DNA from: Rhipidocladum racemiflorum
Taxonomy: Eukaryota; Streptophyta; Magnoliopsida; Poales; Poaceae
Assembly: GCA_036346355.1 (NCBI GenBank)
Contig: CM070569.1
Coordinates: 86,372,753-86,436,752, forward strand
DNA: 64,000 nt
Direction of reading: 5' to 3'
Both the position numbers and the translations under genes were made by a program. The notes under the pieces are model-generated. The model had not been told where the DNA came from and searched no databases. It saw only the letters and a program-made list of their open reading frames with translations. Shown one piece after another: positions 44,311 to 55,415 of this stretch. The first letter of the stretch is position 1. Each line of letters starts with the position of its first letter.

Positions 44311-45559
44311 CCTTCCCACCTGGGGTCAGCTTGTTAGCTTTCGACAAATCCTAAGCTCGACATAGGATGAAATCGCCAACTTGCAAGGCCCTTGGTCGAA
44401 CCGATTTAGCCGCATGCCTACGAAGAGATTGTAGGTACACCGCGGATCAAAGCAAAGCCCGTTCGCATGTTGCCTCAGCGAGGTCTAGGTCTAGGAGACG
44501 CTCGCCCTCCTGGTCGATATCATCGGCCAGGTGCACTCTTGGGTAACCCAGCACGATTACGGCGGGCAAAATGGCCTCTGCACCATAGACGAGCTGGAAA
44601 GGGGTTTCGCCCGTAGCTCGACTGGTCGTAGTGTGAACCGACCAAAGAACAGAAGGAAGCTCATCCACCCATACCTGTCCATGCTGATTAAGGATTTTGA
44701 AAACTCTCTTTTTGATCCCTTGGATTATTTGACCATTTACTCGCTTGGCCGCTCCATTGCTCTATGGATGCGCTACAAAGGTGAAGCAGACCTTTGTCCC
44801 GATGTCTTCGCAATAGGCCTAAAACAATTCACTGGTGAACTGGGTGCCAATGTCCATGATGAGGTGATTGGAAATGCCAAAGCGCATCACCACATTATTG
44901 CAAAAAAACCTCCTGTCCGCTTGGGCTAAAATGGTCAACATGGGTTCGGCCTCGATCCACTAAGTGAAAGTGTTGATAGCCACGAGCAAGTACTTGCAGC
45001 CCTTCTAGCCTCGGGGAAAAGGTCCGAGTATGTCGACCACCCAAATCGAGAATGGCTACAATAAAGGAATGGTTTGAAGCATGTATGCTGGCTGATAGAC
45101 CTTGCGAGTATGAAAATGGCATGCTCGACAAGTGGTCACTATCGAGCGAGCATCGGCTAAGGTTGTTGGCCAATAGTAACCCAATCGAAAGGCCTTGCTC
45201 ACTAGCGTTTTGAAAGATGAGTGAGCTCCGCACATTCCTTCCTGGATGTCTCTAAGAAGGTAATTGCCCTCTTCTTGAAAGATGCACTTGGAGAGGACTC
45301 CTAGTGCTCCTTTGCGTTGTAAGGTGCCTTTGATCAATTTGTAAGGAGAGGGTCGCCTTATAAGCCGGAACACTCGGCTTCTTCCTCGGGCAGTGTCCCA
45401 TGTGCGAGGTATTGAATGAATGGCGTCATCCAATTCGCACCATGCTTGAGAAGAGAGATGTTACCGCACGCCTCTGATGCCTCCTCTACAGAGGGAATGG
45501 AGGGCTTGTGTAAGTGCTCAACGAGCACTCCTGCCGAAGCGGAAATTTGAGAGGAACCG

Positions 45560-46365
45560 ACCTTTGAAAGTTAATCGACCAAGGAATTGTCCTTCCTAGG
45601 GATGTAGAGTACCTCAAAATTCTTGAAGTATTTCTCCATCTTCCTCACCTCAATCAGGTAAAGCGTCATTGAGTTATCGGAACACTGATACTTCTTGTTA
45701 ACCTGATTGACGACCAACTGTGAATCTCCTTTCACAGTAAGTCATTGGACTCCGAGCGCTTTACATGCCCGTAGCCCTACTAAGAGGCCTTCATATTCTA
45801 CTGCGTTGTTGGTCGCGGCAAAATGCAATTGGACAGCATACCAGAGTTGCTCTCCTTGGGGAGAGACCAGTACAACTCCAACCCCCAAGCGTTCATAGGC
45901 TCGAGACCCATCGAAGTACATGGTCCAAAGATCTTCTTCAGGTCTATCAAGCTCGGAAGCGGGTGGCGTTGGATTCGTCCACTCCGCTACGAAGTCTGCC
46001 AAGACATGGGACTTGATCGCAGTACGAGTTGAGAATTCAATCTCGAACTCGGCGAGTTCTATGGCCCATTTTGCTATTCGGCCACTAGTATCTGGATTTC
46101 TTAGGATCTCCCTACGTGGAAAGTTGGTCGGGACCTTGATCTTGTGGGCTTGAAAATAATGTTGCAGCTTCCTGGAGGTCACGAGCAGCGAGTACAAGAT
46201 CTTCTGGACCTCGGGGTAACGCTCCTTTGGTCTATGCAAGACTTCGCTGACGTAGTAGATTGGTCGCTGCACTTCATCTCTTTCCACCGTTAAGACTACA
46301 CTTACTGCCTGTGGGGTCACTGCCAAATATAATAGCAAGGCTTCCCCTGACTTTGGCATGGTCAA
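45560..46365 (-). pseudogene. Tat RNase H plus archaeal-type RNase H
   Basis: The first domain (46,365-about 46,000) has LLLYLAVTPQAVSVVL and the tether-like RPIYYVSEVL...RYPEVQK region of gypsy RNase H; its catalytic D/E set is degenerate. The second domain (about 45,935-45,560) has MYFDGS (Asp), NNAVEYEGLLVGL (Glu) and GDSQLVVNQV (Asp), the archaeal-type RNase H acquired by Tat elements. A stop follows ACKALGVQ at 45,742. Confidence 0.88.
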
Positions 46366-46439
46366 GATGGGTGGTCTGGACAGGTATTGCTTCAGCTCTT
46401 CGAAAGAGCGGTTTGCTTCTTCTGCCTAGGTGAAACTAT

Positions 46440-47339
46440 CTTGTTTGCGAAGGGCCTTGAAGAAAGGCAATACTCGCTCACCTAACCAGGAAATGAAATG
46501 AATTAGAGCCGTCATTCGCTCAGTCAAGGCTTGGACCTCCTTTACACAGTTAGGTGGTCGCATGCTCTCGATAGCTTAAATTTTTTCCGGGTTTACCCCA
46601 ATGCCTTGTGGACCGACCATGTAGCCAAGCACCTTGCCCGCCCTCACACCAAAGACACATTTTTCTGGATTAAGCTTTATTCGATGTCTGTTGAGATTAC
46701 AAAAGGTTTCCTCAAGGTCGCAGATATGACCTGAGGCGAGCTTACTTTTGACCACTATGTCATCCACATAGACCTCAAGATTACAACCTATTTGGTTTGA
46801 GAAATTTTTTTGCATGAGACGTTGAAAGGTTGCTCCAGCATTCCTCAGATCGAAAGATATGGTCGTGTAGCAGAAAGTGCCTAACGAGGCAATGAAGAAA
46901 GTCTTCTCTTCATCTTCTGGTGATATGCTGATTTGGTGGTAGCTTGAATAGGCATCTAAAAAGCTCATTGCCTGGGACTCCGCTGTCACATCGACTAACT
47001 GGTCTATGCGGGGCAGCAAAAAATTATCCTTGGGACAGGTGGCATTCAAGACCGTATGGTCGACGCAAATACGCCATTTGCCCCCTTTTTCTTGATAATG
47101 AACGGATTCGCCATCCATTCTGAATTCTCGACTTCTCGAATGAAGCCGGCTATAAGGAGCTTATCGAGTTCCTCCCGGATGATAACTTGCTTTTCCGGGG
47201 AGAAACACCTAAGCTTTTGCCACACTGGTTTCTTGTCAGGCCAAACCGCTAGCCTGTGCTCAATGACTTCCCTTGGGACTCCGAGCATGTCAGATGGTTC
47301 CCAAGCGAACACATCTGCATTCTTCCAGAGGAAAGTCAC
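46440..47339 (-). pseudogene. Tat reverse transcriptase
   Basis: Minus strand: WKNADVFAWEPSDMLGVPRE opens the domain. A frameshift near 47,100 separates it from GGKWRICVDHTVLN. SFLDAYSSYHQI and YVDDIVVKSK (active site 46,759-46,770) follow. A stop comes after GVNPEKI (46,576). The catalytic Asp pair is preserved although the frame is broken. Confidence 0.92.
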
Positions 47340-47355
47340 GAGCTCGTGTTCCTAT

Positions 47356-48107
47356 TTAGGATCTAAGGAAGATCCTAAACGCACAATAAGGTAGTTGACC
47401 GACCATGTCTAGTGCTCTCTTGTCATAGTTCAGGGCCGCCTTTTGGTTCCCTTTTACGGTGATTACACCGCTTTTACCGAGAAACTTCAAGCACTGGTAC
47501 CCATGATGAGTAGCAGCCATGAACTTGGAGAGGGCCGACCTGCCGAGGATGGCATTGTAGGGCGACTCAAAGTCAACCACCTCGAAGGTGATCATCTCTG
47601 TTCAAAAATTGCTCAGACTCCCAAATGTCATAGGCAGAACGATCTGACCAAGAGGCTTGGTCGAGGTGCCCGGAACGATCCCGTAGAAGGGGACCACTAT
47701 GCTCTTGATCTTGGATCAAGGGACTTGCATCTCATCCAAGATGTTAGCGGATATGAGATCTAGAGAGCTCCCGCAGTCGATGAGCACCCGTCCCACCGTA
47801 GTGTTGCTAATGGTCAGGTTCAAAACCATCGGAAGCCTTTGGGGATTGGTTAATACAAGGGGACAATCATCCTTGGAAAAAGTAATGGGTAGCTCGGACC
47901 AATTGAGCTGTTACACGGGGGCTTGCCTTGAGTGACATGATGCCCCTCCCGTGATGCCTCCTTTAAATCCCAATGAGATTTGTAGGCTGAGGAGCCCTTG
48001 AATATTACCGCAATAGGATTGCGGGGCTCCTGATAGTCCATATCTTCTTCATCTTTGGCGGGCTTTTTGCCCTTACTGCTCTCGCCTTGCTCTAGGAGCG
48101 TAGGCAT
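47356..48107 (-). pseudogene. Tat protease region
   Basis: Upstream portion PIAVIFKGSSAYKSHWDLK, then in a second frame GRVLIDCGSS (about 47,765-47,785), the aspartic protease signature with Cys in place of the usual Gly/Ser. FEVVDFESPYNAILGRSAL completes the fold's C-terminal part. Frameshifts lie between these pieces. Confidence 0.85.
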
Positions 48108-48109
48108 GG

Positions 48110-50025
48110 GACCCTTGCTGTTGTTGAACTATTCCAAACGGAAAGTCCAGGTTCGGCAATTGCGGAGGTCATGCCCGTACGCTTGATGGAGCGAGCAGAA
48201 GTGGTTGCCCGGCGGAGCACCTCCATCGTCGTGATCTAGGTCGTTGCGATGCTAGCGTGGTTGACCCCTGCCTCTCCCATCGAAGTTCTTACGCTGCTGT
48301 GGCTGCGGGGCTTACTGCTGATGCTACCCGACAGCTGCGACTATGTTCAGTGCAGATGACTTTTTTTTCTTTTTCTTGATCTTTTTCTTCACGGAGCTTG
48401 CATTCTTCTTGCTCGTGGTGCCTTCCAAGCCAGGTTGAGGTTGGAGCTTTCCCTCATCTAGCATTTTCTTCCACTGGTCTACCTCATCGGTGTTGCCGTA
48501 CCGGTCGGCCATGCGGAACAGTTCGCTGGCCGTTAGATCAGGATGAATCTCCAGATCTTGCATGAAGTGGATGTCTCAGACTCCGAACTTAAAAGCGCGA
48601 ATGACTGCTTCGTCCAAAACATTCAGGATTGAGTTTCGAACCTGGATGAACCTTTGGACAAACTGTCGCAAAGACTCACGTTCCATCTGGATCAGGCGCT
48701 CGAGATCGCGCTCTTTGCCCAGACAGATGTAGCAACTCTGGAAGTTTGCCCTGAGTGCGTTGCTGAGCTGCCTCCAGGAGCGAATTGACCCTTCGTTCTG
48801 ATTGAAGAGCCAGGCCCGAGCGGCTCCATCGAGCACTGTAGGTAGGAAGTTTGCCATAACTCCCTCGTCACCTCTAGCAGCTAGAATTGCAGTGGTGTAG
48901 ATGGAGATAAATTCATCCGGGTTCTGAGTCCCATTGAACCTCTCGATGTGGCCAGGCTTGAACTTGCTCGGCCATGACATGCTTTGAAGAGGTGCCGTGA
49001 AAGCTCGACACCTAAAAACTGGGGCATCGCGGCGGTCTCTTCGATCATGATGATCGCGACGATCATCACTGTACTGACTTCTAACACGTGGGCCAAGTCG
49101 AGAGAAGACTTCTCGATGTCGGCGTGACGGGGATCGATCTGAAGTGGAGTGCTCAGTACGTCCTTGACCATGCTAAGCATACCTTTGATCCCACGAGGTT
49201 GTTCAGGAAACACTTCGAGTATCCTCGCGGTACCGATCATACCTCTTACGGTCTTCTCGAGCAAGGCTTCGAGAATCACCATGATGGGAGCGAACAGAGG
49301 TGTGCCGTGTTTCTTTATCACAAGGTAACCCTGACATTTTCATGTCGGCGGCGAGCTTTTCCAGGTCTGTATCTACGACCGTGCCCATCGCCTTCAAATC
49401 CACCTGTTCGGGAAACTTCCGAAGATCGTGCACAAATGCCGCCAAAGCTTGCAGCCATTCCCCGCTCTGAGGAACGAGAGGTGGCGAGTTTGGTCGATGA
49501 TCACACACATACTCTGGTGTGTGGCACCCGCGAGAATTCTTGCGAGCATTGGCTTTAGTCCTGACACTCAGTTTTTCACGAGCTTGACGACGGATGCACG
49601 CTAAGGTCCTATTTAGGGACGCTTCCAGGTGGTTCCTAGCCGCTTCATAGCGGCGATGATGGGTAGCCCTCGGGGATTCAACCTCGAGGTCTTCTTCTTC
49701 TCCCGCCATGTTGACATCACGAAAATGAGAGGACCGCGAAGGCGACATCATGGTGTCCACTCGCAATGCAGTCTTATGATCGGGCTCGAAATGATCTGAA
49801 ATGTCCAGACCATCATAGAGTCAATCGTGCTCCTAATCATCTGTGAGGGTATCGCGTTGAGAGCGAAGATATTGCTCTCGTGCTGCAGCCGCCGGGGAAA
49901 GACTCGGGTTCGGTGTGACCCTCTGGGTCAATAACACCGGCTACGCCATTGTCGGCATAGTACATGTCATCATCCTCGGCACCTCCGAAGGCGCAGATGT
50001 CTTGAGTATCCTGAGAATTTGGCAT
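48110..50025 (-). pseudogene. Tat gag
   Basis: ATG at 50,025 begins MPNSQDTQDICAFGG. After a charged, Arg-rich region, the gag core is at 48,980-48,576: WPSKFKPGHIERFNG, DEFISIYTTAI and LDGAARAWLF, a retrotransposon gag domain. A stop follows KFGV, then ASELFRMADRYG and a Lys-rich tract. A knuckle-like stretch CSLHQAYGHDLRNC lies at about 48,165-48,210. Several stops and frame changes. Confidence 0.85.
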
Positions 50026-50069
50026 CTTTAGGGATCCTTCACGAAAGAACTAGCAGATCCCCAAGGACG

Positions 50070-50085
50070 GCGCCAGCTGTTGACG
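50070..50085 (-). other. Tat primer binding site
   Basis: The minus strand reads TGGCGCCGTCCTTGG two bases after the LTR end, similar to the TGGCGCCGTTGCC type common in plant Tat elements. It fixes the element's orientation. Confidence 0.8.
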
Positions 50086-50087
50086 AT

Positions 50088-50826
50088 TGGAAAACGGGTC
50101 CCCGCCGAGCTTACTTGTTGAATGAGGGATCAACACAGGCCCCTTTTTTGATGAAGGGTTTGCGTCTGAATGATGCTCGAAGGACACAAGAACTCGGAAT
50201 GCAGACAAAGGTTTATACTGGTCTGGGCCTCTCACGGTGGAGATAATAACCCTACTCCAATGGTTTTGGTTATTACTGTGGAACTCGTACAAGGCATGTG
50301 TGCATCTTGCTTACTGGTTGTCGAGAATATGCTCACGTGACCCTGATGTGTCTAAGTGTGACCAACTCTCTCCCCTATCAATCTATAATAGGTGGTACTT
50401 ATAGCTTACAAAATATCTATCATAACTGCAATTGAATAATAAGCATTTGACTGCATTAACCATGGTTGTAACTGAAGCCTTGATTCTCGCCACGTTCTCG
50501 TCATGGGCGTAACGGCCCCAGATCGTGGCATAATTATCACTATTTAGGCATTAAACATGACCTTCTGATCATGCTCGAGAAGTTCCCCTGCTCTGCCCGA
50601 TGTTCCCAAGCTCGTATGTTCGCGAGCGAGCTTGGGCTGAGCATAGTTGTTTATGGCCTAGCATGGTTGCTCGTAGCCGAGTACTGAGCCTAGTCCGATC
50701 GGGCGGACCAGCCAGCTAGATCATTCAAGGGTCTTCCTTGGGAACATCATCCAAGGGTATGCATGGTCGGCTGAAACTGCCTGCTGGGGTATAACAATAC
50801 TTATGGAGATTACCCAATCCCCGACA
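50088..50826 (-). repeat. Tat 5' LTR, intact, 739 bp
   Basis: On the minus strand it starts TGTCGGGGATTGG and ends CCAATCGTCAACA. It is flanked by TSD GAAAC at 50,827-50,831 and the PBS at its other end. Confidence 0.93.
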
Positions 50827-50831
50827 GAAAC

Positions 50832-51650
50832 AGTATAGCTAACCCAAGTTGCTCTAGGGACTCTAGTCGAAACCCACTATTTTACTAAACGTAGCATAAG
50901 CATCTAGTGAAGAAATGTAGCGAGCAAAAGCTAAATTTCATCAAGTTTTCATGAATGATCAATTTTAAATGTTGGCTAGTTTAACATGATACACCAAATA
51001 ATATATAACCTAGACTAGCAAGAATCTTCACAAAATTAGCAAGGTGCAACATATCACAATTTTCTCAATTGCATAATAGACAAAGCTCAGAAATAAAAAA
51101 AAACAAGTCTAAATGCAATGCAAAACCAGTTTCAAACTCCCCCTCAATTCGTGAGTCAATTTTAAGCACAAATCTGATTTAAGTTGAGTTATTAGCAATT
51201 TTAATTCCAAGAAATAAAGCAGAACTCAATTGATACCAGAAAGACAGAAATGAGAAGAGGGAAACAAGAAACTGACTACTGGGAGATATAAGAGCATAGA
51301 AAAGATGGTAGAGATACTACATTTCAGACTCGCTCTTACCTTCCCCATATGACTTACATAGGAAAACTAACTCAATAGACTCCAACAAGGGAGTACACAC
51401 AGACCCTGTCTACTTAGGGGGCCCAACACCTGCTAGACCTACAAGTCTGTGAGGGAACTCAACCAAAAGAAAAGAAAGATAGCTAATTGTGCATCATAGC
51501 AACCTATAGCATAAGGTGAGAGGCCCATGCCGAAGCATGCCAGAAGTCTAAGTGAAGTGGACTCTGAAGCTAAGAACCAGCCCAAAAACACCCAGAGGAA
51601 CCAGAAAGGAAATGCTGAATATACACAAATATACATATAATACAGAAACA
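50832..51650 (-). other. 3' spacer of the second SIRE-like element (right part)
   Basis: AT-rich non-coding sequence continuing 33,174 across the Tat insertion. ACTCCCCCTCAA (about 51,137 and 51,652) are polypurine-like GGGGGAG motifs on the minus strand. No gene seen. Confidence 0.6.
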
Positions 51651-53351
51651 ACTCCCCCTCAAGATATGCCATATTGTCTCATAATCCCAAACTCTCTTCT
51701 CAAGGCAACAAACATAGTGCTATCCAAAGGCTTGGTGAAAATGTCAGCCAACTGGTGGTCACTCTCCACAAACTGGAGCACTATGTCACCCTTCTTCACA
51801 TGCTCTCTAAGGAAGTGATATTGAAATCAATATGCTTGGTCCAAAAATGCTGCATTGGGTTTTTGGCAATGTGAATGGCAAATGTGTTATCACAAAAATG
51901 TAAAACACAATCTGTTGCCAACCCATAGTCCTACAAGGTTGATCTCATCCAGAGTACTGCCACAAAGAATGGATGCAGAATATACTCGACCTCGCAGTTG
52001 AACTCAGGCAACTCTGCATCGCTCCTAGACGACCAAGAAACAAGAGAAGTGCCAATGAATTGGCAAATGCTAGATGTGCTCTTCCTATCTATACTATAAT
52101 CAACAAAGTCATCATTGGAAAAACTCTAAGGGACAGACGAAGAATGAAGAGTACTAGATACCATAGTCAATGGTAGCTCTAAGGTACCTTAAAATGCGCT
52201 TCATCGGCTGGCGGTGAGAGACGCAAGGAGAAGCCTAAAATCGAGCACAAAGATATACAAAAAAATGTATGTTAGGTCTTGAGGCAGTGAGATACAAGAG
52301 GTAGCCGATCATACTTCGAAAGTCCTTCTGATCAATTGGTTCATGATCCCTGTCAGGCTTAAGGACAGTAGTGGTGGCCATAGGAGTCATGACTGGCTTC
52401 CCATCAGACATATCAAAGCGTATCAAGAGGTCTCGAGTGCACTTGCCTTGATGAAAGAATGTACCCTCCCAAGCCTGCTTGATCTGGAAGCTAAGGAAGT
52501 AGCTCAACTTGCCCATCATGTTCATCTCGAACTCAGTACTCATCACATCTGAGAACTGAGTCACGAGCGAATGTGAGGAGCCACAGAAAATAATGTCGTC
52601 GACATAGATTTGGACTGGGAGAAAGTTCGAATCAGAATGTTTGATGAACAGGGTCTTGTACACTTGACCCATATGAAAACCATGACTTGAGATAAGACTT
52701 AAAGTCTCTCATACCAAGCTCGTGAAGCTTGCTTAAGTCCATACAAAACTTTGGAAAGCTTGAATACATAGTTATGGTATTTGGGGTTCTCAAATCATAG
52801 ATGTTGTCTAACATACACCTCTTCCTCAATGAAAGCATCGGGAATGTACTCTTGGTATCCATTTGATAAAGCTTGAAGCCTTTGGATGCCGCGAATGCTA
52901 GAAGGATCCTAATGGCCTCTAGTCTAGCTACAGGGGCAAAGGTCTCCTCGAAGTTAAGACCCTCGACCTAAGTGAAACCTTGAGCGACTAGCCTAGCCTT
53001 GTTTCGAACTACAACCTCATCCCCACTCTGCTTGTTTTTTAACACCCACTTGGTTCCAATTATGTTGCGACTAGAAGGGGCCTTGAGAAGCTACCAAATT
53101 TTGTTCCTCTCAAAGTTTTCAAGTTCCTCATGCATAACATTAATCCAAAATTCATCGGATAATGCATGAGAAACATGCTTCGACTCAAATGAGGCAACAA
53201 AAGTAGAGTGAAGGCAGAATATGGACAAGCCTAACTTAGAGTGAGTAACTTGCTTAAATAGATCTCAAATGATCTGGTCAGGTGGATGAGCCCACTGAAT
53301 GTGGCGGGGAGGTCTAGAAGCAGAAGTGGCCTCTACTCCTCTCGTGAGAGA
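51650..53351 (-). pseudogene. RT and RNase H of the second SIRE-like element
   Basis: Minus strand: an RT stretch with AIRILLAFAASKGFKLYQMD-like sequence (about 52,910-52,850), then MDTKSTFPMLSLRK, YVDDIIFCGSS (YVDD at 52,595-52,606), MMGKLSYFLSFQIKQ, RDLLIRFDMSDGKPVMTPM and GYLLYLTASRP. RNase H follows with FCDNTFAIHIAKNPMQH and HQLADIFTKPL near 51,900-51,720. Multiple stops. It resembles the intact SIRE RT at 22,600-23,460, but the two are clearly diverged. Confidence 0.88.
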
Positions 53352-55210
53352 AGTAATGTAACATCCCAAAATTTGGGTTTTCAAAAAATTTTGGTTTAGT
53401 TTAGCTTCCCAAAAATTTTCGTAGATTTTCTCGCGTTTATAAAGCTTGATTTGAATTTTCTAAAAGCTAAAACAATTTAATTTGATTATTCTAAACCTCA
53501 AATAAAATAAATTTAATTTTATTTGGATTCCTTGTGCTTCAAGAAATTCTTCTGTAATTTTTGAGATTTTTCGGAGCTTGTTTGCTATTTATTAGATTTA
53601 TTCGGGATCGATTTGTATTAAGCCCTTTTATTGAAATTAATTAATTATTTGGAAAATTTTATATAAAGTTTTGTTGGAAATATTTTATTTGAGTTCAAAA
53701 TGCCTCAAAATATTTTTTAGAATTTTTCTAGAATTTTTCTGGTATTTTTGTTGCCTCAAATGAATTAATTGATTTATTGGAATTGTTTTTATTTGAAAAA
53801 TGCTGCAAAATTTCGAAAATTGCTTTGGGCTCAATCTCTCTCCTCTCTCCCGTCCGGCCTGCTTGCGCCAGCCGGCCCACTCCCCGCTCGTCGCCCCCGC
53901 CGTTCGGCCGCTTCAATGGCAAGCCCAGCTCTCCACTCCAATGTGGCAGATTCGACCAGCCAGCGCCCGCCAGCCGCCTCCCGCATGGGATGCGCCCCTC
54001 ACTTTGGCCCATGCGCGTGACAGGTCAGCGCTAGCCCGCGCCCCCCACGGACACGTGTCGCCCCCACGATTTGCCACGTCGCCCGGATCCGATTCATGCA
54101 CGGTAGGTGTTCGTTTAAATGCCTACAAAGCCCGTTTTTGCTCCAAACGTGCCCAAACTTGATTTTTCTTGACCTAGCCGCCACCCCAACTCAGTATAGC
54201 CCTCCCATGATCTCTCCCATGCATCTTCAACCTCCGGATCCCCTCCAAACCCGAGAAATCCATCCCATGTCCTCCGGACGTCGCCCGACGATGGCCGAAC
54301 TTTGGAGCCGCGTTCCAGGCAGCTCGTCGACTCTTTTCTAGATCCGTCTTCGCCATGGTGTGCCACAAGGTACCATCTGCTTGCTTTCCAAAATTCAGCC
54401 AATTTGGCCCGCGGGATCAAAAATTATGGCCGTTTCAATCTCGAATCTTGCCGAGGCCATAACTTCCTCAATTTTTCGAGTTTGACCGTGAAATTTTTTG
54501 TGTAGACTCCTGGGGATGTCCTCTACATGATGCACATCTTGCCTCACAGTTTTTCCCTCTAGATTTGGCGCAGCAAAATATTTTCTCCGATCAGACTGCG
54601 TTTCAGACAGCGGCAAACTTCCTCACGCGTTTCCCGCTGTTCCAGAAGGTATTTCTTCGAGCCACCTGCGTCATGGTGTGCCTCTTGGTCCCATATAGCT
54701 CTCGGTCAAATTTCGTTAAGTTTCGATCATTATTCTAGAAGTTATGGCCGTCCAAAGTTTTGATCCGAAACCCGTTAATCGGCAGTTTGTGATTAATCCG
54801 GAGGGGCGCCGCAAAATCCACCTATACCGTTGAGTTCGCCTCGCCGCGCTCTACACAGTAGACATTCTCCCTTTGCCATCCCATCCTCCAGAATTTTTTT
54901 TATATATTTAGGCCGCCGTTTAGCCGTCGCCGCGCATCGCCTTTTGACGCCGGCTATTTTAGTTCGCCCCGGCCGTGTTGTCGCGTCCGGTGGATCATCT
55001 TGTACTGTTTTGGTCCATCATTAAGGTTCTTTTGGTCTCCGTTTGCCGAGAAGCCCGGTGCCGGCCTTAAATCGTTATCTTTCAACCTAGCACGTGCCGC
55101 CGGTTCGCGCACCGGTTAACCGTCCTTGGTAGCGTTCTACCGCGGCCATGTCGTTGCACTGACGGTCGCTACTTCGCTTCATGAGTATCCTATCATTGTT
55201 TAACCTCTGC

Positions 55211-55415
55211 CGTTAACGATCCACCGTTAACGTTTTGCCGTTAACATTCGCCGTTAACGATCCACCGTTAACGTTTTGCCGTTAACGTTCGTCGTTAACG
55301 ATCCACCGTTAACGTTTTGCCGTTAACATTCCTCTGTTAACATTTCACCGTTAACGCTCTGTCGTTAACGCTCCTTCGTTAACGTTTCACCGTTAACGCT
55401 CTGTCGTTAACGCTT
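55211..55415. repeat. GTTAAC minisatellite, 15 units
   Basis: Fifteen GTTAAC hexamers spaced about 13-15 bp, in a higher-order pattern of CGTTAACGATCCAC, CGTTAACGTTTTGC and CGTTAACATTCGC repeated about every 41 bp, decaying to the right. Confidence 0.92.

Larger units (their letters stand above)
42020..45433 (-). pseudogene. Tat integrase, interrupted by a solo LTR
   Basis: Minus strand: zinc-binding region with LLRDIQEGMCGAH and TTCRACHF (about 45,240-45,110); core first Asp in VVDILGPFP; second in IMDIGTQFTSE. The usual E-R-x-N-G motif reads KRVNG after a stop, so the third catalytic residue is Lys instead of Glu. Then QVWMDELPSVLWSVHTTTSR and GETPFQLVYGAEAILP. Right of 44,316 the frame ends at LTPG and left of 42,131 it resumes WEGPYTV to WNIDQLCKF. 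The LTR at 42,132-44,310 therefore splits the C-terminal domain. Several frame changes add to this. Confidence 0.88.
33180..50826 (-). mobile_element. Tat-lineage Ty3/gypsy retrotransposon, 17.6 kb, TSD GAAAC
   Basis: GAAAC flanks both ends (33175-33179, 50827-50831). Minus-strand order is 5' LTR (50826-50088), PBS, gag, PR, RT, RNase H, a second archaeal-type RNase H, integrase, a long spacer with a plus-strand antisense gene, then the 3' LTR (37852-33180, split). The dual RNase H is the hallmark of plant Tat elements. LTR copies differ at several percent by eye, and pol is full of stops, so it is old. It hosts two solo LTRs and a hAT MITE. Confidence 0.92.

Noticed and set aside
55211..55415. 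CRISPR-like regular repeats
   Set aside because: Units are only about 14 bp with 6-8 bp variable parts, inside a plant solo LTR, with no cas genes; it is a minisatellite.
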